Shown: piece by piece, positions 1 to 5,627 of the stretch
How positions within the stretch are numbered: position 1 is the first letter of the stretch
How the letters are laid out: every line of letters begins with the position of its first letter
Position numbers and translations under genes: made by a program
DNA from: a bacterium
GTDB lineage: Bacteria > Patescibacteriota > Minisyncoccia > Phycocordibacterales > JAUSIJ01
DNA length: 14,685 bases
Direction: 5' to 3'
Assembly (NCBI GenBank): GCA_030647855.1
Contig: JAUSIJ010000002.1
Location: forward strand, 1-14,685
The notes under the pieces: model-generated
The model's database searches: none
What the model was told of the DNA's origin: nothing
The model's input: only the letters and a program-made list of their open reading frames with translations

Positions 1-1
1 C

Positions 2-544
2 GGGGAAAAGATAACAATCAAGAATCTCCTCTATCCGCTTCTCCTCGAATCAAGCAACGACGCGGCGGAAGCCATCGCCGAGCACTATGGCCGCAAGCCG
101 TTCGTCAATGCCTTAAACGACAAGGTTCGCGCCATCGGTCTTAAGAGTACTTTTTTTGCCGATCCGAGCGGCCTTCTTCCGAGCAACGTCTCGACAGCAT
201 TCGATCTCTTCACCTTTGCCGAGTACCTTTTCAAGAATAAACCGTTTCTCTTTGAAACGACGCTCCGAAAGGAGGAAGAAGCGGCCGGCCACCTCTGGCG
301 AAATGCCAGCAAGTTTCTCCGCGATCCTTCCTACCGGGGCGGCAAGAACGGCTATACCGATGAAGCCGGCTATACCCTTATCTCGATTTTCGACCTGCCG
401 CTCGCGGAATTCGACAATCGGTCAATCGCAATCATACTTCTGGGCAGCAAGAATAATGAGGACGATGTGCGAAAGGTCATCACATTTCTCAAGGCCAATG
501 TCTATTACCAAGAAAAGCCGCAATTTTCATCTTCTTCAATCTAA
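2..544 (+). CDS. D-alanyl-D-alanine carboxypeptidase (peptidase S11), 3' part
   Basis: This is the C-terminal 180 residues of a penicillin-binding-protein-type serine peptidase; the start lies before the window. S11 enzymes trim the terminal D-Ala from peptidoglycan pentapeptides outside the membrane. The fragment opens with GEKITIKNLLYPLLLESSND. Its Ser-Ser-Asn (bases 50-58) fits the SxN active-site motif, and the later ADPSGL is also typical of the family. The third motif, normally KTG, reads Lys-Asn-Gly (bases 344-352) within GGKNGYTDEAGYTL, so the family is clear but the KTG threonine is replaced. The catalytic SxxK serine is off the left edge, so activity cannot be judged. There is no obvious C-terminal amphipathic anchor. 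A dihydrouridine synthase follows 40 bases later with its own -10 box. Confidence 0.88.
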   Translation, partial: GEKITIKNLLYPLLLESSNDAAEAIAEHYGRKPFVNALNDKVRAIGLKSTFFADPSGLLPSNVSTAFDLFTFAEYLFKNKPFLFETTLRKEEEAAGHLWRNASKFLRDPSYRGGKNGYTDEAGYTLISIFDLPLAEFDNRSIAIILLGSKNNEDDVRKVITFLKANVYYQEKPQFSSSSI

Positions 545-568
545 AATCGCCTACTTCTCATGGTGTGA

Positions 569-574
569 TATCAT
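569..574 (+). promoter_or_regulatory. -10 box for the dihydrouridine synthase gene
   Basis: TATCAT lies 10 bases before the ATG at 585, and no Shine-Dalgarno sequence lies between. Transcription would start within a few bases of the ATG, giving a leaderless or nearly leaderless message. No convincing -35 box is seen. Confidence 0.4.
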
Positions 575-584
575 AGCCTCTTCT

Positions 585-1580
585 ATGACAAATTTTTGGA
601 AAACGCTTGCAAAGCCGATTATGGCGCTGGCGCCGATGGCTGACGTGACTGATCCGGCCTTTCGGATAATTATTGCAAAGTACGGCAAACCGGATGTCAT
701 GTGGACGGAGTTTGTTTCCGCGGACGGATTGTTTCGCGGTGGCAGGGAAGCGCTTATCGGCGATCTTGCTTTCACCGAAGGCGAGCGTCCGATCGCGGCC
801 CAATTTTTTACGAGTTCCCCAGTCATGATGGAGCAGGCGGCGAGGCTTGCGCTCGAACTCGGCTTTGACGGCGTTGATATCAACATGGGCTGTCCCGACA
901 AGGGTGTGGAGAAGCAGGGCGCCGGCGCGGCCCTCATCAAAAACCCGGCCCGCGCCCGCGAAGTGCTGCGAGCGGCCAAACGGGGGACAGGCGGACATAT
1001 TCCAGTATCGGTCAAGACCCGTATCGGCTATTCCAGGAATGAGATCGAAACTTGGCTCCCGCTTCTTCTAGAAGAGGAGCCGGCCGCCATAACGATCCAT
1101 GCTCGGACTCGCAAAGAGAAGTCAGATGTCCCCGCGCATTGGGATGTCATCAAACGAGCGGTTCTGATTCGTGACCACAGCAGAAGCCCAACGCTTATCC
1201 TCGGCAATGGCGACGTAGTAGACCTTGCCGACGCCCGGGCCAAGGCTCTCGAGACGGGCGCTGACGGCATCATGCTCGGGCGGGCGATCTTCGGCAACCC
1301 ATGGCTCTGGAGCGGCCGCCCCTTCTACTCGATATCGCTTGAGGAAAAGCTACGGGTATTGGTTGAGCACACGAAACTCTTTGAACAGTTGCTTGGCGCG
1401 AGAAAAAATTTCGCCATCATGAAAAAACACTACAAGGCTTACGTTCAAGGGTTCGATGGGGCCAAGGAGCTTCGCCTGCGGCTCATGGAGGCTAAAGATG
1501 TGCTCGAGGTCGAGCATGTTGTTGAAGCGTACCTTGGGGGAGAGGTAAGAGTGCGGGAACTACTCCAAAAGGTGGCTTAG
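585..1580 (+). CDS. dus: tRNA-dihydrouridine synthase (Dus family)
   Basis: This FMN enzyme reduces specific uridines in tRNA to dihydrouridine with NADPH in the cytoplasm. The 331-residue length is normal for the family. Near the N-terminus is the flavin-binding APMADVTDPAFR, then EFVSADGL, then a barrel strand DGVDINMGCPDKGVEKQGAG that carries the catalytic cysteine. After these come VSVKTRIG, ITIHARTR and the phosphate-binding GADGIMLGRAIFGNPW. The layout is DusB-like, but the subtype (A, B or C) cannot be fixed by eye. The reading frame stays open far upstream to about base 156, but that stretch overlaps the carboxypeptidase and has no motif, so I start at the ATG just before the conserved N-terminus. 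There is no SD; the -10 box at 569-574 suggests leaderless translation. Confidence 0.95.
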   Translation: MTNFWKTLAKPIMALAPMADVTDPAFRIIIAKYGKPDVMWTEFVSADGLFRGGREALIGDLAFTEGERPIAAQFFTSSPVMMEQAARLALELGFDGVDINMGCPDKGVEKQGAGAALIKNPARAREVLRAAKRGTGGHIPVSVKTRIGYSRNEIETWLPLLLEEEPAAITIHARTRKEKSDVPAHWDVIKRAVLIRDHSRSPTLILGNGDVVDLADARAKALETGADGIMLGRAIFGNPWLWSGRPFYSISLEEKLRVLVEHTKLFEQLLGARKNFAIMKKHYKAYVQGFDGAKELRLRLMEAKDVLEVEHVVEAYLGGEVRVRELLQKVA

Positions 1581-1624
1581 ATGTTGGCTATTTTTGCTAT
1601 ACGGGCCGGATGCTTATTAAGCAC

Positions 1625-1652
1625 TTGACAGACTGAACAGCTGTGCTATACT
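1625..1652 (+). promoter_or_regulatory. Strong promoter (TTGACA, extended -10 TGCTATACT)
   Basis: A consensus -35 TTGACA (1625-1630) and a -10 TATACT (1647-1652) are separated by 16 bases. A TGN extension (1644-1646) lies directly before the -10. This is the closest match to a vegetative promoter in the window. Transcription should begin near 1659, giving a transcript of about 250 bases up to the terminator at 1875-1909. Confidence 0.85.
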
Positions 1653-1716
1653 AGAGCAGTACATCGTTTGTTGCATCTTTTGCTCTGACGAACCGCGTTC
1701 TTTTAAGGAGGTACCT

Positions 1717-1794
1717 ATGACGGTACGCCTGGATGTTGATGTGGGTCGCCTGAATCAGGTGACCATTGTCGCAGTAGTCAACAACACCATCTGA
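1717..1794 (+). CDS. 25-residue micropeptide, first of two SD-led micro-ORFs
   Basis: ATG is preceded at four bases by a perfect AAGGAGGT (1705-1712). The peptide begins MTVRLDVDVGRLNQVTIVAV and ends VNNTI. It alternates polar and hydrophobic residues like beta-strands and has no signal peptide, membrane helix or cysteine. It sits between a near-consensus promoter and a perfect terminator, so it is probably expressed strongly. I recognise no family. It may be a functional micropeptide, a leader whose translation controls the second micro-ORF, or a ribosome-binding decoy in a small RNA. The downstream codons stay open in the same frame after its TGA until 1854. Confidence 0.6.
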   Translation: MTVRLDVDVGRLNQVTIVAVVNNTI

Positions 1795-1827
1795 GCGCCG
1801 GCGGCGGCACGCCACCAAGGAGGTCAC

Positions 1828-1854
1828 GTGACTGTGCCCACTCATCCTCCCTGA
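1828..1854 (+). CDS. 8-residue micro-ORF with perfect Shine-Dalgarno
   Basis: GTG follows a second perfect AAGGAGGT (1817-1824) at three bases and opens MTVPTHPP before TGA. The SD core GGAGG (1819-1823) can pair with CCTCC inside the ORF (1846-1850), so the site could be hidden by a hairpin. A ten-base palindrome GTCACGTGAC (1823-1832) overlaps the start. Eight codons suggest a regulatory leader or ribosome-capturing site rather than a peptide with its own function. It is in the same frame as the preceding micro-ORF. Confidence 0.4.
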   Translation: MTVPTHPP

Positions 1855-1874
1855 GGAAGGGACGGAAAAACTTT

Positions 1875-1909
1875 GAGACGGATCTTGCTAGATCCGTCTC
1901 TCTTTTTTT
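1875..1909 (+). terminator. Intrinsic terminator of the micro-ORF transcript
   Basis: The perfect 11-bp stem GAGACGGATCT/AGATCCGTCTC has a four-base loop and is followed by TCTTTTTTT. It closes the transcript starting near 1659 and separates it from the next promoter. Confidence 0.95.
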
Positions 1910-1922
1910 ATGGAGATGAAGT

Positions 1923-1951
1923 TTGACTCCGGACACTGTCTGTAGGATTAT
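1923..1951 (+). promoter_or_regulatory. Promoter of the 79-aa zinc-ribbon gene
   Basis: TTGACT (1923-1928), a 17-base spacer and GATTAT (1946-1951) predict a start near 1958, about 20 bases before the ATG at 1978. Confidence 0.6.
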
Positions 1952-1977
1952 TATTAGAGAGACGCTACGGAGGACTC

Positions 1978-2217
1978 ATGCGATACCTGCTCGGCGCGCT
2001 CATGGTACTGCGCTTTCTGCCCACCCTCGCTCTTTCTTTAATATTTATTATGCTTGCTTTCGTCATCGCCTTTTTTCAGCTCCTCAAGTGCAGGAAGTGC
2101 GGACACTACTTCGCCCTCTCTTACGAACTGGGCCGCGACGGCAAGCGCTCGACCCACACGTTCTGTCCCGCCTGCTTTTCACACGATCGCGAGGACGCGA
2201 GCGTTTTCCGCTCCTGA
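1978..2217 (+). CDS. Small membrane protein with C-terminal zinc ribbon (79 aa)
   Basis: The start is set by GGAGGA four bases before the ATG. Residues 3 to 34 form one strongly hydrophobic helix (LIFIMLAFVIAFF is its core). It is followed by a short cytoplasmic or periplasmic tail with Cys38-x-x-Cys41 and Cys63-x-x-Cys66, a four-cysteine zinc-ribbon pattern (LKCRKCGHYF and TFCPACF). No catalytic motif is present and I do not recognise a family. It has its own promoter and terminator. The next gene encodes a protein of nearly the same size and plan, which suggests a duplicated or co-selected pair, perhaps membrane-tethered metal, nucleic-acid or protein-binding adaptors; that role is inference. 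Confidence 0.8.
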   Translation: MRYLLGALMVLRFLPTLALSLIFIMLAFVIAFFQLLKCRKCGHYFALSYELGRDGKRSTHTFCPACFSHDREDASVFRS

Positions 2218-2220
2218 TCG

Positions 2221-2255
2221 AAAAAACTCTATGTTGCGCGGCATGGAGTTTTTTT
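2221..2255 (+). terminator. Terminator after the 79-aa gene
   Basis: An A-rich left arm (AAAAAACTC then ATG) pairs with CAT and GAGTTTTTT, leaving a GC-rich loop and a T run. It begins four bases after the stop codon. Confidence 0.8.
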
Positions 2256-2302
2256 AACATTAGAACGGATAGGTATACTTCGGGTTACCCCCTAAGCATT
2301 TG

Positions 2303-2330
2303 TTGACTTACATTTCTCATTTGATATAAA
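2303..2330 (+). promoter_or_regulatory. Promoter of the 77-aa zinc-ribbon gene, bracketed by a dyad
   Basis: TTGACT (2303-2308), 16 bases, then TATAAA (2325-2330) with an upstream TGA that makes an extended -10. The whole promoter lies between CGGGTTA (2281-2287) and its exact inverse TAACCCG (2331-2337). The expected start is near 2337, leaving a T-rich leader of about 47 bases. Confidence 0.75.
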
Positions 2331-2383
2331 TAACCCGGAGTTGTTTTTATTTGGAGTTAGGGATTTTTTTTGGAGGAAGTGCG

Positions 2384-2617
2384 ATGAAGGGATTCCGTTT
2401 TGTGCTAGCATTACTGCTCGGATTCTTAGAGAATCTTGGCTGGCTGGTTATCTTGGCTCGTCGCTTATGGCTCAACCAATTGATAACCTGCCGAGACTGT
2501 CAAAGTCCGAGAGTAATAGAAAGGAGGAAAGAATTGAAAAGAGAATTTCTCATCTGCGAGGAGTGCGCATCCTGTGGTTGTAAGAAAATGAGGATCGCAA
2601 GAATAAGAAATCGCTAA
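2384..2617 (+). CDS. Small membrane protein with Cys-rich tail (77 aa)
   Basis: The chosen ATG follows GGAGG at seven bases; an upstream in-frame ATG at 2351 has no such site. An N-terminal hydrophobic helix spans about residues 5-31 (FVLALLLGFLENLGWLVILA). It is followed by a basic tail with Cys36-x-x-Cys39 and a cysteine cluster at 58, 61, 64 and 66 (CEECASCGC). Six cysteines are enough for one zinc ribbon with two to spare. The plan matches the 79-aa gene just upstream (helix, CxxC, basic spacer, CxxC), but the sequences are far apart. It has its own promoter and terminator. Function unknown. Confidence 0.78.
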   Translation: MKGFRFVLALLLGFLENLGWLVILARRLWLNQLITCRDCQSPRVIERRKELKREFLICEECASCGCKKMRIARIRNR

Positions 2618-2627
2618 CTTTGATCTC

Positions 2628-2660
2628 GGCCGCTTCTTTAGGAAGCGGCCTTTCTTTTGC
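2628..2660 (+). terminator. Terminator after the 77-aa gene
   Basis: The perfect 9-bp stem GGCCGCTTC/GAAGCGGCC has a five-base loop and is followed by TTTCTTTTGC. It lies ten bases after the stop codon. Confidence 0.9.
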
Positions 2661-2670
2661 TTCTTTACCA

Positions 2671-2974
2671 CCCGAGCGGGACATTTGTTTTGAAAAGCCA
2701 TTTGGACCTATTCCCTTCATTCGAGCGAGGCGTTGCTTTTGCAATCCGCCAGCTGGCGGAATTGCCCCTCTCCATCTGAACTCGGCGTTTGTTTCCAAGA
2801 GACTTTCGCCTGCGTGACGGCAGGCAGCTTTATTTTCACCCGAGCGAGGACTTTACTTGGAAAAGACTAGCGAGCGCGTCGGCGCGAGCTCGAGGAAAAT
2901 TCTAGCTCGCCTCGCTGGAGCTTTGGCGAAGCGGGCAAGAATTTATCCGTGCTTTTGCAAGCAAAGTCCGAGCG
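2671..2974. repeat. Gene-free stretch of degenerate repeats and palindromes before dnaX
   Basis: Between the terminator and the dnaX promoter I see no gene. A roughly 25-base degenerate element with core GAGCGAGGACTTTACTTGG (best copy 2840-2866) recurs at 2671-2696 and, more weakly, at 2721-2744. An inverted copy lies at 2951-2974, where the complement reads GGACTTTGCTTGCAAAAGC. Inside the stretch are a perfect 16-base palindrome TCCGCCAGCTGGCGGA (2745-2760), a hairpin GCCTGC/GCAGGC (2808-2825) and GCGAGCT/AGCTCGC (2884-2890 with 2904-2910). The copies were aligned by eye. Such short palindromes recur across Patescibacteria as I remember them. Confidence 0.6.
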
Positions 2975-2979
2975 TACTG

Positions 2980-2985
2980 TATAAT
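2980..2985 (+). promoter_or_regulatory. Leaderless dnaX promoter, -10 TATAAT
   Basis: A consensus TATAAT ends six bases before the ATG at 2992, so the predicted start falls on the ATG. There is no Shine-Dalgarno sequence. A possible TTGCAA (2955-2960) is 19 bases upstream and lies inside the inverted repeat copy. Confidence 0.75.
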
Positions 2986-2991
2986 GTCTCT

Positions 2992-4038
2992 ATGTTAGAC
3001 ATTGCCCTGTACCGTAAATACCGCCCGCAAAACTTCAAACAAGTTCTCGGACAAGCTCACGTTACGGATGTTCTCGCCGAGAGCGTGCGGCAAGGGAGTA
3101 TCGCGCATGCCTATCTTTTTGCCGGCTCTCGCGGCACCGGCAAGACGAGTGTGGCGCGCATTTTAGCCAAGGAGATCGGCACGAGCGACAACGATCTTTT
3201 TGAAATTGATGCCGCCTCAAACCGTGGTATTGACGACGTACGGGCACTTCGCGAAGCGGTGAACACCATGCCGTTCGAATCGAAGCGCAAAGTGTACATT
3301 ATTGATGAGGCGCACATGCTCACTAAGGAAGCCTTCAACGCGCTCTTGAAAACACTTGAGGAGCCCCCAAAGCACGTCGTTTTTATTCTCGCCACAACTG
3401 AACTTGAAAAACTGCCGGAGACGATCATATCGCGCTGCCAGGTTTTTTCCTTTAAGAAGCCGTCTCACCGATTGCTCCGCGAGATGATTCAGGCGACGGC
3501 CAAGGCAGAAGGATTTACTCTCGAGCCAGCCGTTGCGGATCTTATCGCACTGCTTGGAGACGGCTCGTTTCGTGATGCGCAGGGCATTTTGCAAAAAGTA
3601 ATCGGCAGCTCGATGAATAAAAAAATAGAGCTAGCCGAAGTGGAACGGGTAACCGGGGCGCCGAGTCGTACGCTTGTTGATGAATATGTCATTGCCCTCG
3701 CCGAAAATGACTTTGCCCGCGGAGTGAAGGCGCTTCGTCAGGCAAGCGAGAAAAACACGGATTTTTCCGTTTATGCCAAGCTCATGCTCGAGCGCGTCAG
3801 GGCCATTCTATTGCTCAAGTATGCGCCAGCTATGGAGGCTTCCATAAAAGAGGAGGTGAGCGACGAGGAATTTATCCTGCTTGCCAAGCTCGCCCATCAA
3901 AGCGAGAATAAGATAAATTCACAAACGCTTCTCGAGCTGCTCGATGCGTCCACGCGCCTTCGTTTTTCGGCCATACCGGAGTTGCCCCTCGAGCTTGCCC
4001 TCGCAAAACTCACGATCGAGCGGGAGATCGGTAACTAG
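2992..4038 (+). CDS. dnaX: DNA polymerase III subunit gamma/tau, short form without zinc module
   Basis: DnaX is the AAA+ motor of the clamp loader that places the sliding clamp on primed DNA. The 348-residue protein opens ALYRKYRPQNFKQVLGQ. It has Walker A GSRGTGKT (45-52), Walker B VYIIDEAH (101-108), sensor-1 ILATTE, the SRC trigger ISRCQ (146-150) and sensor-2 GSFRDAQ (191-197). Two features are unusual. The four-cysteine zinc module that normally lies between LAK and EIDAAS is absent (the link is just EIGTSDNDLF). The protein also ends soon after the third domain, so there is no tau extension. An open frame continues upstream to 2857, but it is repeat-derived and the leaderless promoter fixes the ATG. 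A deacetylase gene follows 57 bases later. Confidence 0.95.
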   Translation: MLDIALYRKYRPQNFKQVLGQAHVTDVLAESVRQGSIAHAYLFAGSRGTGKTSVARILAKEIGTSDNDLFEIDAASNRGIDDVRALREAVNTMPFESKRKVYIIDEAHMLTKEAFNALLKTLEEPPKHVVFILATTELEKLPETIISRCQVFSFKKPSHRLLREMIQATAKAEGFTLEPAVADLIALLGDGSFRDAQGILQKVIGSSMNKKIELAEVERVTGAPSRTLVDEYVIALAENDFARGVKALRQASEKNTDFSVYAKLMLERVRAILLLKYAPAMEASIKEEVSDEEFILLAKLAHQSENKINSQTLLELLDASTRLRFSAIPELPLELALAKLTIEREIGN

Positions 4039-4080
4039 TCGCCTCGGGGCCCCAGAGTTCATCATACGTTTACCAAGCGC

Positions 4081-4089
4081 TGGTAGGAT
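4081..4089 (+). promoter_or_regulatory. Extended -10 (TGGTAGGAT) before the PIG-L gene
   Basis: TGG directly precedes TAGGAT (4084-4089), which ends six bases before the GTG at 4096. This geometry fits leaderless transcription. No clear -35 or SD is visible. Confidence 0.45.
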
Positions 4090-4095
4090 TCGTAA

Positions 4096-4809
4096 GTGCT
4101 TAGCTTTAAAGGAAAAAAACTCTTGGTTATCGCGCCTCATCCGGATGATGAGATATTCGGCTGTGGCGGGCTCATCGCACGATTTAAGCGAGAGGGCGGC
4201 CAAGTCTATGTGCTCTACCTTACGGTCGGTACGACCCGTGATTTCTCCGGCAATGGCCTTTCGACCGAGGAAGAGCGTCAGAGCGAAATAAAAGCGGTGG
4301 CCGAGTATCTTTCCTTCGACGGATGGAAGATGGCTTTTCCCGGCAATGAGTATCATCTCCAACTCGACGGTATTCCGCAGAAGCGCCTTATTGATGAAAT
4401 CGAACGAGGCGATACGATCTCGCTTGAAGTGATAAAGCCCGACGTCGTCGCCACCACCTCGGTTTATGACTACAACCAGGACCATCGCGCGACAGCGAAC
4501 GCCGCCCTCACCGCAACGAGGCCCACCCCTCCCGATTTCAAAAGTTTCCAACCGCTCGTCATCGCCTATGAGCTGCCGCCAAGTGCTTGGAGGTCGGGCC
4601 ATGTTTCGGTAGAAAACAATCTCTATGTATCGCTCTCCGAGGAGGATTTCAAGCAAAAAACGACGGCCCTCGGCATGTACAAATCGCAGCTCAAGAACAG
4701 CCACGGACCGCTCTCGCTCTATGGTGTGGAAACGCTTGCGCGCATGCGCGGCATCGAGTCGGGCGTTACCCTCGCGGAAGCCTTTAGCCTTAATCGCCTT
4801 CTTACCTAA
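4096..4809 (+). CDS. PIG-L/LmbE-type deacetylase
   Basis: This family uses zinc to remove acetyl groups from N-acetylglucosamine-type sugars on lipids, thiols or glycans. The 237-residue protein has the metal-binding signature APHPDDEIFGCGG near residue 13 (the P-H-P-D-D-E core at 14-19) and a second metal region YNQDHRATANAAL with His130. It ends in family-like MYKSQLKNSHGPLSL. The GTG start is chosen because the conserved first strand begins seven codons later and a -10 box sits just upstream. The stop codon overlaps the ATG of the next gene (TAATG), implying coupled translation with the WbqC-like gene. That pairing points to decorating a surface sugar, but the substrate is unknown. Confidence 0.9.
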   Translation: MLSFKGKKLLVIAPHPDDEIFGCGGLIARFKREGGQVYVLYLTVGTTRDFSGNGLSTEEERQSEIKAVAEYLSFDGWKMAFPGNEYHLQLDGIPQKRLIDEIERGDTISLEVIKPDVVATTSVYDYNQDHRATANAALTATRPTPPDFKSFQPLVIAYELPPSAWRSGHVSVENNLYVSLSEEDFKQKTTALGMYKSQLKNSHGPLSLYGVETLARMRGIESGVTLAEAFSLNRLLT

Positions 4810-5627
4810 TGCGCATCTCGGGATATCAGCCTCAATATTTTCCGCGGCTTCATTATTTTGCCCGCATTCTTGATTCCGATATTTTTGAAATCTCGGATCA
4901 TTTTCAATTTGTTAAGGCGCACAAGTATCCAAACGGCGAGCGGGGACCGTCGTATCAGGCGGACACTGTCGTGAAGCTCGGTAATGGTCCGCTCGTTCTA
5001 CCCATCTCTGTCCGCCATGATGGAAGCAATCGGACACAAATCAACGAAACGGGAATTGCCTATGAGTCACGCTGGCACGAAAAACACAAGAAAAACTTCA
5101 CGGCCGCTTTTGATCGCTCACTGCGCGCCCTCGAATTGCTTCCGGGGCTCGACAAGCTACTCGGCCGCCGATACAAGACGCTGGCCGAGCTTAATATCGT
5201 TACTATTGCCTTTGCTCTCGCCTTTGTGCTCGGCGAGGAGCGGAATGCCACCGAGATCACCGTTGCCGACTTGAACCGGTTACTTTCGCGGGCCGACCAC
5301 CCTTTTCGGTTGCGGAAAATTGCGGTTATTTCCGAAACCGGCTTTCCAGCGCGGAGAGATGACGAAGATGCGACCGATTGGCTCATTAATATGTGCCATT
5401 ACTTCAAAGTGACCGAATATTATCATGGAGCGACGGGGGCGCAGGCTTATATGGATTTCGATCGTTTTCATAAGGCGGACATAAAAACAATCGAACAAAA
5501 GTGGAACTGCATGCAATATTCACAAAGATTCCTGAAGATTGGCTTTATTCGGAATCTTTCGATACTCGATCTTATCGCTAACGAACCAAAAGAAAAGATA
5601 TGGAGCATACTTCAAGGAGAAAAATAA
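4809..5627 (+). CDS. WbqC-like family protein
   Basis: The N-terminus MRISGYQPQYFPRLHYFARI, then DIFEISDHFQFVKAHKYPNGER and later RWHEKHKKNFTAAF, match the WbqC-like family (QPNYFPW..YF, SD.F...D..QF, W..KH). Members usually lie in O-antigen, glycolipid or other surface-glycan clusters; the biochemical reaction is not firmly known. At 272 residues it is slightly longer than typical. Its ATG overlaps the previous stop by one base, and its last 28 bases overlap the start of the GH18-like gene. The three genes therefore probably share a message. Its place between a sugar deacetylase and a glycan-hydrolase fold supports a role in envelope sugar modification. Confidence 0.85.
   Translation: MRISGYQPQYFPRLHYFARILDSDIFEISDHFQFVKAHKYPNGERGPSYQADTVVKLGNGPLVLPISVRHDGSNRTQINETGIAYESRWHEKHKKNFTAAFDRSLRALELLPGLDKLLGRRYKTLAELNIVTIAFALAFVLGEERNATEITVADLNRLLSRADHPFRLRKIAVISETGFPARRDDEDATDWLINMCHYFKVTEYYHGATGAQAYMDFDRFHKADIKTIEQKWNCMQYSQRFLKIGFIRNLSILDLIANEPKEKIWSILQGEK

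Noticed and set aside
156..584. N-terminal extension of the dihydrouridine synthase frame
   Set aside because: It overlaps the carboxypeptidase in another frame and lacks family similarity; the true N-terminus is at 585.
551..1015. Minus-strand frames opposite the dihydrouridine synthase
   Set aside because: They are shadows of a strongly conserved gene and have no start signals.
2857..2991. N-terminal extension of dnaX from a TTG
   Set aside because: The stretch is made of repeat DNA, and a TATAAT sits six bases before the ATG of the conserved start.
3919..4704. 261-residue open frame on the minus strand
   Set aside because: It lies opposite dnaX and the PIG-L gene, which have clear family motifs. 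Its own translation shows no motif and no ribosome site.
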